Counted from the stretch's first letter, positions 24,945-32,571 are shown. The stretch is 64,000 nt of DNA from Lachnospiraceae bacterium (GCA_017455525.1 JAFTAP010000027.1:1-64000), one strand, 5' to 3'. Translations and numbers: made by a program. The notes: generated by a model from the sequence alone, not told the origin.

Positions 24945-25501
24945 TTAGTTGAGGCTGATGAATGTGTTCTCCTCGGGATACGATTTCCCTATGGAACGAA
25001 GCAATTCATCAGCCTTTTCTTTATTGGCTGCTAACAAATTCCCATTCTCGATGTTCTCACCAACAAAGAAGTCCAAATTTTCTCTCCCGTATAAGCTTCT
25101 TATGCTGTTTACATTGGTAAAACCCTCTTGTCTGTCAAATTCTATTGCGACCACAATATTTCTATCCTTTTGATCAACAATACTTGTAATCACAAGTAGC
25201 GACCCATCCTGTCGCCCCTTGAATATTAAGGTCGGGGATTCAAGTTCCATTATTGCATCAACAATCAAATCTTCCGTTAATCCATGCCCGGTATTTCCAA
25301 CCATCCTGCCTTCTTCATCTCTAACCTCAGGCCGCATTGCCTTATCGACAACCTTTTCGTTATCGTAATATCCTGCTCGGCATTAGCTCCGCATTCTGTT
25401 AATATTTGAGAAGGTTTACCAACTACAAGTGGCTTACTTGCCACTTGCTTATCTCCTTCAATCAGCTTTTTCAGTTCTGTCGTAAAATTCGCAGAAATCA
25501 T
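24945..25501 (-). pseudogene. Phage MuF C-terminal-like domain gene, split by a one-base frameshift
   Basis: The 5' frame (ATG at 25501, GGAG seven bases ahead) gives MISANFTTELKKLIEGDKQV...PSQILTECGANAEQDITITK. The second frame continues at VVDKAMRPEVRDEEGRMVG and ends SIGKSYPEENTFISLN at 24945. Adding one A to the AAAA run at about 25351 joins them perfectly as ITITKKVVDKAM. The join gives a 185-residue protein. 'GNTGHGLTEDLIVDAIMELESPTLIFKG' and 'SIRSLYGRENLDFFVGENIENGNLLAANKEKADELL' look like the MuF-C domain found in phage MuF proteins and polymorphic toxins. Phage-derived cargo or decoy is possible. Domain call is from memory of the family. Confidence 0.55.
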
Positions 25502-25877
25502 AAAACCACTCCGTTTCTCAATCGGCTGATACCTTTGTTATGTCGTTTCGGATTATCTTAAATGACACCCAGCAGTCCCCTTCGTTGCTAGTAAATAATA
25601 GGTTTTATTCAGTTCATTGATTTTTGGTCATGCCGCAGCCTAAATTCCCGCTAACAATCCTGCAGACATGAAACAATAAAAACCGAAAGTCAAGCAGAGA
25701 ACTTCAGATACAGTAAAATCAGAATCCTAAAGAAGAAACCCGGATATCCAGAATTTTTCTGCTCATTCAGAACATACCACCATGCCAGTGTAAATACAAG
25801 CATCTTTTATAATTTGTGGAGAATGTGGTTAATGTAAATAGAAAACTTAGATTGATTGATGATATCAGCAAGGAATG
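25502..25877. other. Gene-free stretch between the MuF-C remnant and the TrpB gene
   Basis: I see no convincing gene. A plus-strand frame from about 25674 to 25833 is open for about 50 codons and reads like degraded protein, but it has no start or binding site. The stretch is AT-rich and lies among mobile remnants. Confidence 0.4.
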
Positions 25878-25908
25878 AAGAAGCACCGGCGACCTGCCGG
25901 TGCTTCTT
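25878..25908 (-). terminator. Terminator after the TrpB paralogue
   Basis: AAGAAGCACCGGC and GCCGGTGCTTCTT form a perfect 13-bp stem with a 5-base loop. It lies 33 bases beyond the TrpB stop. T-rich flanks occur on both sides, so it may act in both directions. Confidence 0.8.
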
Positions 25909-25940
25909 TCTGGATCAACTATTTCAGATAAAGCTGTTTC

Positions 25941-27311
25941 TCACACCCTCGGCAGCCTCGCAAGCGACTCAGCTATCTCCTCATCTGTAGGGATATAGTC
26001 GCTCATCTCGCCGTCATTGTACTTCTGATAAGCGACAAGGTCAAAGTAGCCGGTTCCTGTGAGGCCGAATACTATCGTCTTCTCCTCGCCGTTTTCCTTG
26101 CACTTCAAAGCCTCGTTTATCGCAACCCTTATCGCATGAGCGCTCTCAGGCGCGGGGAGTATTCCCTCGACTCTTGCGAACTGCTCCGCAGCCTCAAAGA
26201 CCTCCGTCTGCTCGACGCTGGTAGCCTCCATCAAGCCGTCAGCATAAAGCTGTGACAGCGTGGAGCTCATGCCGTGGAATCTTAAGCCGCCCGCATGGTT
26301 CGCCGACGGTATGAAGCTGCTGCCGAGCGTGTACATCTTAGCAAGCGGGCAGATCATACCCGTGTCGCAGAAATCATAAGCGTACTTACCCCTCGTGAAG
26401 CTCGGACATGAAGCAGGCTCCACGGCTATGATGCGGTAATCCGCCTCGCCCCTTAACTTCTCTCCCATGAAAGGAGCTATAAGGCCGCCGAGGTTCGAGC
26501 CTCCTCCTGCGCAGCCGATTATCATGTCGGGCTTTATCCCATATTTATCCAGAGCGATCTTCGTCTCAAGACCTATGACCGACTGATGCAATAAAACCTG
26601 ATTCAGCACGCTCCCAAGCACATATCTGTAGCCGGGATTCTTCGTAGCGACCTCGACCGCCTCCGATATGGCGCAGCCAAGGCTTCCGGTAGTCCCGGGA
26701 TGCTCGGCGAGTATCTTCTTGCCTACCTCAGTAGTCTCCGACGGCGAAGGCACGACAGAAGCGCCGTAAGTCCTCATCACCTCACGTCTGAAAGGCTTCT
26801 GCTCATACGACACCTTGACCATGTAAACCTTGCAGTCAAGGTCTAAATAAGAACACGCCATGGAAAGCGCCGTACCCCACTGTCCGGCTCCGGTCTCGGT
26901 GGTCACGCCCTTCAAGCCCTGCTTCTTCGCATAGTAAGCCTGCGCTATGGCGGAGTTCAGCTTATGGCTGCCGCTGGTATTATTACCCTCGAACTTATAG
27001 TAGATCTTCGCAGGCGTCTGAAGCTTCTCTTCAAGGCAATAAGCCCGGACCAAGGGCGAAGGCCTGTACATCTTATAGAAGCTCCTTATCTCCTCAGGTA
27101 TGTCAATATAAGGCGTGGTATCGTCAAGCTCCTGCTCCACAAGCTCTTCGCAGAATACAGGCGCAAGCTCCTCCTTTGTCATGGGCTTTCCCGTACCGGG
27201 ATTTAACAGCGGAGCGGGCTTATTCTTCATATCGGCCCTAAGGTTGTACCATGCCTTCGGCATCTCGTCTTCATTAAGGTAAATCTTGTAAGGTATCTTG
27301 TTTTCTGCCAT
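25941..27311 (-). CDS. TrpB2-type tryptophan synthase beta-like protein
   Basis: PLP enzyme joining indole and serine; stand-alone TrpB2 proteins may salvage indole. The 456-residue protein has 'YYKFEGNNTSGSHKLNSA' with the PLP lysine (H-K-L-N), 'TETGAGQWGTALSMA', 'GCAGGGSNLGG' for phosphate binding and 'FGLTGTGYFDL'. The N-terminal extension before residue 70 and 'RPSPLVRA' fit TrpB2 rather than TrpB1. I start at 27311 (MAENKIPYK), where AAGGAGG lies eight bases ahead; the 40 codons before it are the T-box leader. No trpA is adjacent. Control is by a T-box with a Trp-type specifier. Confidence 0.92.
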   Translation of the reverse strand: MAENKIPYKIYLNEDEMPKAWYNLRADMKNKPAPLLNPGTGKPMTKEELAPVFCEELVEQELDDTTPYIDIPEEIRSFYKMYRPSPLVRAYCLEEKLQTPAKIYYKFEGNNTSGSHKLNSAIAQAYYAKKQGLKGVTTETGAGQWGTALSMACSYLDLDCKVYMVKVSYEQKPFRREVMRTYGASVVPSPSETTEVGKKILAEHPGTTGSLGCAISEAVEVATKNPGYRYVLGSVLNQVLLHQSVIGLETKIALDKYGIKPDMIIGCAGGGSNLGGLIAPFMGEKLRGEADYRIIAVEPASCPSFTRGKYAYDFCDTGMICPLAKMYTLGSSFIPSANHAGGLRFHGMSSTLSQLYADGLMEATSVEQTEVFEAAEQFARVEGILPAPESAHAIRVAINEALKCKENGEEKTIVFGLTGTGYFDLVAYQKYNDGEMSDYIPTDEEIAESLARLPRV

Positions 27312-27344
27312 GTCTAAATCCTCCTTTTCATTCAGGGACCGGAA

Positions 27345-27625
27345 AATAAAAAACCCGTCCCTACAGTAGTTACTGCCGGGACAGGTATTATATCCTACCT
27401 GCGGTGCCACCCTGCTTGGTGCATTACGCACCCACTTAGCGCATACAATAATATGCCGAATTTTGATTACGGAGATTCAACGCTCCGTCTCCCATACTCT
27501 ACATCTGATGTATTTCCGGTCGCCCTCTGGAGTCCATTCAGCCATACGCTTAACACCACGATCCCACCATCCATGGCTCTCTCTTGATAAGGATGAACAG
27601 CCTACTCACTCTCCATCAACGGTTT
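27345..27625 (-). promoter_or_regulatory. T-box riboswitch with tryptophan (UGG) specifier
   Basis: On the minus strand the T-box core AGGGTGGCACCGC lies at 27401-27413. It is followed by a terminator (GTCCC...GGGAC, 27356-27382) and a T-run (27345-27353). Upstream, stem I includes GAGAGTGAGTAG and a specifier-side segment GAATGGACTCC, in which TGG (27534-27536) sits where the specifier codon is expected, followed by A. Uncharged tRNA-Trp should pair with it and switch to the antiterminator, raising expression of the TrpB gene when tryptophan is short. Core and terminator are certain; the specifier is inferred from placement. Confidence 0.88.
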
Positions 27626-27630
27626 ATGCG

Positions 27631-27660
27631 AGTTTAGCACAAGCAAACATTTACTGTCAA
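27631..27660 (-). promoter_or_regulatory. Promoter of the T-box/TrpB transcript
   Basis: Minus-strand TTGACA (27655-27660) and TAAACT (27631-27636) with an 18-bp spacer stand just upstream of T-box stem I. It is back-to-back with the plus-strand promoter of the phosphoribosyltransferase gene. Confidence 0.6.
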
Positions 27661-27664
27661 GCAT

Positions 27665-27693
27665 TTTCCACGAGCCATAAAATATGATATAAT
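27665..27693 (+). promoter_or_regulatory. Promoter of the phosphoribosyltransferase gene (extended -10)
   Basis: TTTCCA (27665-27670), a 17-bp spacer and TATAAT (27688-27693) preceded by TGA form an extended -10 promoter about 60 bp before the gene. The two divergent promoters are only a few bases apart. Confidence 0.6.
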
Positions 27694-27754
27694 TTTATCT
27701 AATCAGATATCCTTTCTGATGAATAATTAAAAATGCACAGGGGGACAAAGTTGT

Positions 27755-28393
27755 ATGGATAATTATAAGAAGATCGACTATCAGAGAAATATAGACGTCG
27801 TGCTCCGCTACGTGCCGGGACACTTCATCACGCCTAAGTCGCACGTCAATTATTACATGGACCTAAGCGATATGAAATCAAGGCAGAGAGAAGCGAGGGC
27901 AACGGGCGAGGAGCTTGCGGAGATGTATCTTACGACTGATATCGTAGACACGATCCTCTGTCTCAATAACATGGAGGTCGTAGGCTCATATCTGGCGAAT
28001 AAACTCACTAAGGCCGGAGTAGTCTCGGCAAATGCTCATAAGACCATGTACATCACTACGCCTGAATTCAATACAAGCGGCCAGATGATGTTCAGGGAGA
28101 ATAATAAGCACATGATAAAGGAGAAGAAGGTGCTCGTGCTTATAGACACGGCATCAACCGGCTCCACGGTATCAAGTGCCGTGAGATCCGTAAGATATTA
28201 CGGCGGAGAGGTCATAGGAGTGGCAGCCATATTCTCACTCGCCACACAGGTAGGCGACATACCTATAAGGTCGCTGTACTCAGGCAGGGATCTCCCTGAT
28301 TACGCAAGCTATCCAACAGATAAGTGCCCGCTCTGCGAAAAAGGAATGCCCGTGGACGCTATATGTAACGGCTACGGATATTCACTGCTTTAA
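27755..28393 (+). CDS. Phosphoribosyltransferase-domain protein (PyrE-like)
   Basis: The 212-residue type I PRTase has the PRPP-binding loop 'VLVLIDTASTGSTVSSAVRSVRYYGGEVIGV' at about 125-155, in which DTASTGST replaces the usual DDxxTTG acidic pair by a single Asp. The rest resembles orotate or related PRTases. A Cys pair 'DKCPLCEKGMPV' near the C-terminus could bind a metal. AGGGGG ten bases ahead marks the ATG. Substrate unknown. It stands alone on the plus strand, divergent from the T-box/TrpB unit. Confidence 0.75.
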   Translation: MDNYKKIDYQRNIDVVLRYVPGHFITPKSHVNYYMDLSDMKSRQREARATGEELAEMYLTTDIVDTILCLNNMEVVGSYLANKLTKAGVVSANAHKTMYITTPEFNTSGQMMFRENNKHMIKEKKVLVLIDTASTGSTVSSAVRSVRYYGGEVIGVAAIFSLATQVGDIPIRSLYSGRDLPDYASYPTDKCPLCEKGMPVDAICNGYGYSLL

Positions 28394-28515
28394 TTTTTTC
28401 GATAAGGGGTTTATTTATTTTATCTTCTGTCCGATAAAGATAGTAGAAAGCTGATTTTCTAGTTGTTTTAGTGTGTACACGGAAGTACAGATAATTAAGA
28501 TAAGGAGATTAAACT

Positions 28516-29256
28516 ATGTCATCACTCGATTTTTCAAGCTTTTTCGGAACTCAGACCACGCAGTCCGGCGGACTTTCCAGCGTGCTCAGCGACTATGCCA
28601 GCATCAAGAACGGCAGCTACGGCAAGCTCTTGAAGGCTTACTACAAGAAGCAGGAGACGAACTACGCATCATCAGACGAGGCAAAGGCGGAGAATAAGAA
28701 ATATTCCCAGCTTAAGAGTTTCTCTTCAGACTTAAAGAGCTCAGCTTCAGCGCTGAATGACAACAGCCTTTATGCCGAAGGAAAGTACACCGTCAAGTAT
28801 TCAGACGGAACCACGGCAGAGTCCTCATACAACATGGATAAGATATACGAGAAGGCGAAGAACTTCGTGGACAGCTATAATTCAGCGATAAAGAGCGGAG
28901 CGTCCACAGAGGACGGTTCGGCAGTATCCAGCCGGACACTTTCGCTTATCTCCTTCACCTCAAAGAATTCCAAGCTTTTAGGCGATGCCGGCATCTCCAT
29001 CAGCAGCAAGGAAGGCTCGGAAGGACAGCTTACGATAGATGAGGATAAGTTCAAGAAGGCAAATATAAGTGCGATCAAGTCCTTATTCAATGGACAGGGC
29101 TCATACGCTTCATCCGTTGAGAATAAGGCAAGCATCCTAAGCTCCATGGCAGAGAGCCAGATGTCAAAGATAAGCTCATACGATGCGAAGGGTTCATACA
29201 GCTCAGGCTCTGATTCTACTGCGTCACTCTCCAGCTTCTTCAGCTCAGAGATTTAA
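28516..29256 (+). CDS. Orphan FliD-like (flagellar cap, hook-associated protein 2) protein
   Basis: The 246-residue protein is Ser/Lys-rich and ends with a region resembling the FliD C-terminal domain: 'LLGDAGISISSKEGSEGQLTIDEDKFKKANISAIKSLFNGQGSYASSVENKASIL'. N-terminal coiled-coil segments (KSFSSDLKSSASALN) also fit. Normal FliD is 450-700 residues; this lacks the variable centre and the long N-terminus. No other flagellar gene is nearby. TCCGATAA at 28430-28437 resembles a sigma-28 -10, but it lies in an inverted repeat and the -35 is poor. AAGGAG precedes the ATG. It may be a diverged cap-like secreted protein. Confidence 0.6.
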   Translation: MSSLDFSSFFGTQTTQSGGLSSVLSDYASIKNGSYGKLLKAYYKKQETNYASSDEAKAENKKYSQLKSFSSDLKSSASALNDNSLYAEGKYTVKYSDGTTAESSYNMDKIYEKAKNFVDSYNSAIKSGASTEDGSAVSSRTLSLISFTSKNSKLLGDAGISISSKEGSEGQLTIDEDKFKKANISAIKSLFNGQGSYASSVENKASILSSMAESQMSKISSYDAKGSYSSGSDSTASLSSFFSSEI

Positions 29257-29304
29257 GGCTGAATAAAATACTATTGGAACCCAATAAAATTTAGTAACAA
29301 TCAG

Positions 29305-29345
29305 ACAACCGCTTCGAGGGATAGTACCCGAAGCGGTTGTTTTAT
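29305..29345 (+). terminator. Terminator after the FliD-like gene
   Basis: ACAACCGCTTCG and CGAAGCGGTTGT form a perfect 12-bp stem followed by TTTTATC on the plus strand, about 50 bases past the stop. Confidence 0.88.
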
Positions 29346-29404
29346 CTTCCGTATTAAATCGATCATAGCGGAACGTTGATCCACAGTATTATAGCACTGA
29401 CTCA

Positions 29405-29893
29405 TCACTCCGTCGTACAGTAATCATGTGCTCCATGAGCCTCGCCTGTAGCGACTCCCGCTCCGCCCTTATTCTTAAGCATCTCTTCCATCGTATGCCA
29501 TCCAAGCACGGCGCACTTCACCCTTGCGGGCATGTGGGATATGTCCTTCAAGACCGATGCCTCGTCAAGATCATCAAGATCCTCCTCCGTAGCCTTGCCA
29601 TGTATCATGCCCATGAACTTCCCGCAAAGCTCTAAAGCCCTCTCCTTTGGCTCGCCTATGATAAGGTCTAGCATTATGTCAACCGATGCCTGTGATATAG
29701 CACATCCCGAACCGCTGAAAGCCCCGTCCTCTATAGTACCGTCCTCTCCCACCTTAAGCTCCAAGAAAATATCGTCCCCGCAGGTCGGATTCTTCCCCTC
29801 AAGCCTTATCGTAGGCTCGCTTATCTTCCCCCTATGCGACGGCCTCAGATTATGCTCATTCAATATATCTCCATATATGGACTCAAGTCCCAT
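29405..29893 (-). CDS. sufU: SufU-type iron-sulfur assembly sulfurtransfer protein
   Basis: The 162-residue protein has the SufU cysteine set: Cys38 ('NPTCGDD', with Asp40), Cys64 ('GSGCAIS') and Cys126 ('RVKCAVLGWHT'). The insert around residues 90-110 distinguishes SufU from IscU. These residues bind zinc and accept sulfur from SufS. A 20-residue Gly/Ala/His tail (GGAGVATGEAHGAHDYC) is unusual. AGGAGGAG precedes the ATG. Unlike the common sufCDSUB operon it stands alone here; a class V aminotransferase lies 23 kb away. Confidence 0.92.
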   Translation of the reverse strand: MGLESIYGDILNEHNLRPSHRGKISEPTIRLEGKNPTCGDDIFLELKVGEDGTIEDGAFSGSGCAISQASVDIMLDLIIGEPKERALELCGKFMGMIHGKATEEDLDDLDEASVLKDISHMPARVKCAVLGWHTMEEMLKNKGGAGVATGEAHGAHDYCTTE

Positions 29894-29914
29894 CTATCCG
29901 CTCCTCCTCAGTCA

Positions 29915-29986
29915 TTATACATACGCAGCTATCGCCTTTTCTACGATAGCATTAAAAGTCACATGATCTTTAGATGCCCGCTCAGT
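29915..29986 (-). pseudogene. Fossil C-terminal end of a HicB antitoxin
   Basis: The minus strand encodes TERASKDHVTFNAIVEKAIAAYV and a stop. It differs at four of 22 comparable residues from the end of the intact HicB at 31895-32227 (ERASKDHVTLNAIVERAIAAYI). Nothing upstream continues the gene. With the intact copy it flanks the 1.9 kb that holds the DUF4143 ATPase and the Cna-B fossil, so duplication or gene exchange occurred here. Confidence 0.8.
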
Positions 29987-30041
29987 GACGAAATTAATAT
30001 ATTACAGGAGCATAGAAAAATCAACAAAATCCCCTTTCAAA

Positions 30042-31334
30042 CTAATTTTTCAAACATCCGATAGGAATAACATAAACGCCGTCTTCACGCTTATAACCAT
30101 ATTCGGTCGCGGTTATGACAAGTTTGAGATCCGGCAATCTCAGCGGGATCTGTTTTTCTTTTTTATTGTATTCAGCAATGAGTCTTTCTATCTTGCACAG
30201 ATGAGCGGCACCCATATCAATCTCTTTACTTCCAAGCTTGAATTCTATCAAAGCATATCGACCATCCTTAAGGTTAAGCACCGCATCCGCTTCTAACCCA
30301 TAACGGTCATGATAATATGAAACTTCGCCGTTCATTCCGGAGGAATAAATCTTTAGGTCTCTGATGCAAAGAGATTCAAAGAGAAATCCAAGCGTCTTGA
30401 AATCCGTGTTAAAGTAGTCAGGTGTAAGCCCAAGTGCTGCTACTGCTATGGATGGGTCCACAAGATTTCTTTTATTCCCGGATCTGATGGCTTCCTTTGA
30501 ACGGATGGCGGGACACCATGCAGGAAGCTCATCTATTATGTATAAATCTTCAAGGTCATGGAAATAATCATAGAAAGTAGGCTTTGATATTTCCGTTGTT
30601 GATGAAGTATCTGAAAAAATAGTTTTTGTCTCTGCCAAAGTACATATATTTCTTGAATAAGATCTTAACAAGCGCTCTGCCCACAACGGATTCCTTTTAA
30701 CATGACTGATATTTGAAATATCAGTATGACAAGTCTGATAGAAGAGATCTGATGCGATAGAAAGTGCTGCTTTCCTGTTCTCGATATTAATACTCTGGGG
30801 CCATCCTCCGCGGCATATAGCATAAATAAGGTCATCAAAGGTAAGTTTAGATTCCTCCCACTCGATATCCCTCCCATCAAATAAATCCATAAGTGATATG
30901 GTGCCGGAAGACTCACCGCTTTCGTACAAGCTCATCGGAAACATGCGAAGCGTTGAAATCCTCAGTGTTCCGGTATGTGCCGTTTCACCTTTCTGAGAAG
31001 ATGAGCCGGTGAGGATGTACTGGCCTTTTAAGCCGGAATCATCTACATCCTTCCGTATTGCACCCCAAATCTTCGGGGCATCCTGCCATTCATCAAACAG
31101 CCTCGGCTTATCTCCGATCAAAAGCTTCGAGGGCATGTTTTCGGCGACTGATAATAGTCCTTCCCGGACATCCTCATCCTGAAATTCTATATAACTATTC
31201 GCAAAATGCTTTCCGGTAGTTGTTTTTCCACAGCCTTTCGGACCAACGATCAAGGTTGCTCCGAAAGCCTCAAGTTTCAGCTTTAGCGCAGAATCAGTTA
31301 TCCGGTTGCGGTATATCTTTTCTATGTTTTCCAT
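30042..31334 (-). CDS. AAA-type ATPase with DUF4143 domain
   Basis: From ATG 31334 (GAGGTG eight bases ahead) the protein is 430 residues. It has a P-loop 'LIVGPKGCGKTTTGKHFA' at about 30-45, Walker B-like 'RLFDEWQDAP', 'YILTGSS', and a C-terminal DUF4143 region 'DYFHDLEDLYIIDELPAW', 'GFLFESLCIRDLKIY' and 'DAVLNLKDGRYALIEFKLG' (a PD-(D/E)XK-like E-K pair). This is the common DUF4143 family of Bacteria and Archaea, of unknown function. A 23-bp-period repeat array lies directly upstream, implying autoregulation or origin-like control. It sits between a hicB fossil and a Cna-B fossil, a region of turnover. Confidence 0.85.
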   Translation of the reverse strand: MENIEKIYRNRITDSALKLKLEAFGATLIVGPKGCGKTTTGKHFANSYIEFQDEDVREGLLSVAENMPSKLLIGDKPRLFDEWQDAPKIWGAIRKDVDDSGLKGQYILTGSSSQKGETAHTGTLRISTLRMFPMSLYESGESSGTISLMDLFDGRDIEWEESKLTFDDLIYAICRGGWPQSINIENRKAALSIASDLFYQTCHTDISNISHVKRNPLWAERLLRSYSRNICTLAETKTIFSDTSSTTEISKPTFYDYFHDLEDLYIIDELPAWCPAIRSKEAIRSGNKRNLVDPSIAVAALGLTPDYFNTDFKTLGFLFESLCIRDLKIYSSGMNGEVSYYHDRYGLEADAVLNLKDGRYALIEFKLGSKEIDMGAAHLCKIERLIAEYNKKEKQIPLRLPDLKLVITATEYGYKREDGVYVIPIGCLKN

Positions 31335-31366
31335 ATGCAAATCACCTCATGTATGAGTATACTCTG

Positions 31367-31450
31367 TTTAACATTTATGTGCAATGTTATTTAACATATA
31401 TGAGGCTAAATATTTAACATATATGTGTTATCGCAATTTACATATTTGTG
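31367..31450. repeat. Four direct repeats with 23-24 bp period upstream of the DUF4143 ATPase
   Basis: Units beginning at 31367, 31390, 31413 and 31437 follow TTTAACATATATGTG with one to three changes, spaced 23, 23 and 24 bp. A degenerate fifth may begin at 31343 over the gene's binding site. A perfect GAGTATACTC palindrome lies at 31355-31364. Such spacing, close to two helical turns, fits cooperative binding on one face of DNA. Confidence 0.75.
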
Positions 31451-31502
31451 AATCCGTCTTGAATATGAATGGAAATGAATCTAGGCGTGGATGTGGAGAG
31501 AT

Positions 31503-31893
31503 TCAGCTTAGGCTGATCCCTCTGGACAATCTCTCGCCAATGACTATGTTATTCGCAAGCTGGCTCATACTGGTATGCTTTGGACGGATCATATCCCAAA
31601 AACTTGTATTAGAATAATACCTGTATGCATATAACTCTGCCTCGTCTTCTGTTATATCACCCTTACCAAATTCCAATGAATCGCTCCACGGCGTCTTAGT
31701 ATTCTTAATCTTACCATACAAAGGCAGACTGCTTACATCGCCGTTCTTCTACTTAAACTCACCGACCTTATGAACTACTCCGTCTCCGCCGATGTAGTTG
31801 GATATTATCCTTGCCCAGCTTGTGCCCTGAGTCGTTAAGTACAGAGTGAACTTAGCTCCGTCAAGAGGCTCATCCGTATCTCCGTCAACCTTT
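31503..31893 (-). pseudogene. Fossil of a giant-adhesin Cna-B domain, with in-frame stop
   Basis: The minus strand reads IVKVDGDTDEPLDGAKFTLY then SWARIISNYIGGDGVVHKVGEFK and a TAG. This closely follows the C-terminal Cna-B domain of both giant proteins (IIKVDGDTEEPLEGAEFKLY...SRVLANYIAGEDVVYEI). After the TAG the frame continues KNGDVSSLPLYGKIKNTKTP... for about 75 residues to 31503; that part I do not recognise. It begins two bases after the HicB stop. It is the remnant of a third family member or an excised piece of a giant gene. Confidence 0.75.
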
Positions 31894-31894
31894 A

Positions 31895-32227
31895 CTATAT
31901 ATAAGCTGCTATTGCCCGTTCCACGATAGCATTAAGCGTAACATGGTCTTTTGATGCACGTTCGGCAATCTTGCGATGAAGCTCCGGATCTATCCTTACA
32001 TTGAATCTTCCGCGATATTCCTTATCCGGCTCTTTCCCTACTTCTTTACAAAATGCAAGATAATCATCAACAGCCGCATGAAACTCATTCTCTATTTCCA
32101 TCGGATATTCACTCTCAAAAGTAACCAAATCGCTTATCCCCTCAATCTTGCCAAAAAGAGAATGCGTCCTTACATCATAATCTACCTTAGCGCGATACCC
32201 TTTATATTCAAGCATGTCATTTTTCAT
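31895..32227 (-). CDS. hicB: HicB antitoxin
   Basis: The 110-residue protein has the HicB partially degraded RNase H-like N-terminus ('YKGYRAKVDYDVRTHSLFGKIEGISDLVTFES') and a C-terminal ribbon-helix-helix ('GRFNVRIDPELHRKIAERASKDHVTLNAIVERAIAAY') for DNA binding. It neutralises HicA, encoded just before it with a four-base overlap. A palindrome at 32493-32513 is its likely operator. The final residues are duplicated as a fossil at 29915-29986. Confidence 0.92.
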   Translation of the reverse strand: MKNDMLEYKGYRAKVDYDVRTHSLFGKIEGISDLVTFESEYPMEIENEFHAAVDDYLAFCKEVGKEPDKEYRGRFNVRIDPELHRKIAERASKDHVTLNAIVERAIAAYI

Positions 32228-32481
32228 AAGTCGCCGCTCCTTTCAAGCATATTTTTTAATGAATCAATCGCTCCCGGACTCATCTGATCCCCCGGATGAG
32301 GCTTATGCAGTAAGACAATCGAATTGTCCCTCGCTCGATAGAACTTCACCCTAGAACCGGATGTCTTGCCTTTATTGTACTCCGCATACCCGATTTTCCT
32401 CAGCAGCGATCTAGCCTCAGAATAAGTATAATCAAGCGGAGACAATCTAAGGCGTGCTTTAGCTTTTTCAAGTTGGCTCAT
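32224..32481 (-). CDS. hicA: HicA mRNA interferase toxin
   Basis: From ATG 32481 (GGGAGA ahead) it is 85 residues. HicA motifs are 'YSEARSLLRKIGYAEYNKGKTSGSRVKFYRARDNSIVLLHKPHPG' with the catalytic His in LHKPHPG, on a double-stranded RNA-binding-like fold. It cuts mRNA independently of translation when free of HicB. Longer in-frame starts upstream run through the operator and are not used. The order hicA then hicB is standard. Confidence 0.92.
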   Translation of the reverse strand: MSQLEKAKARLRLSPLDYTYSEARSLLRKIGYAEYNKGKTSGSRVKFYRARDNSIVLLHKPHPGDQMSPGAIDSLKNMLERSGDL

Positions 32482-32492
32482 CGTATCTCCCT

Positions 32493-32513
32493 TGTCACTA
32501 ATATTTAGTGACA
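32493..32513. promoter_or_regulatory. hicAB operator palindrome
   Basis: TGTCACTAA and TTAGTGACA, perfect 9-bp inverted arms around TAT, lie between the promoter -10 and the hicA start. This fits binding of the HicB ribbon-helix-helix dimer. Confidence 0.75.
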
Positions 32514-32518
32514 TTGTT

Positions 32519-32547
32519 ATTGTATTCCTACAATATGAAAAAGTCAA
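32519..32547 (-). promoter_or_regulatory. hicAB promoter
   Basis: Minus-strand TTGACT (32542-32547) and TACAAT (32519-32524) with a 17-bp spacer, overlapping the start region of the operator. Confidence 0.75.
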
Positions 32548-32571
32548 TAAATTCCAATGAATCGCTCCAAT

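Noticed and set aside
27312..27431. 40-codon N-terminal extension of the TrpB paralogue
   Set aside because: These codons lie in the T-box antiterminator/terminator; the AAGGAGG before the ATG at 27311 marks the true start.
28430..28437. Sigma-28-type promoter before the FliD-like gene
   Set aside because: TCCGATAA matches the -10, but it is half of a TTTATC/GATAAA inverted repeat and no TAAA lies at the right distance.
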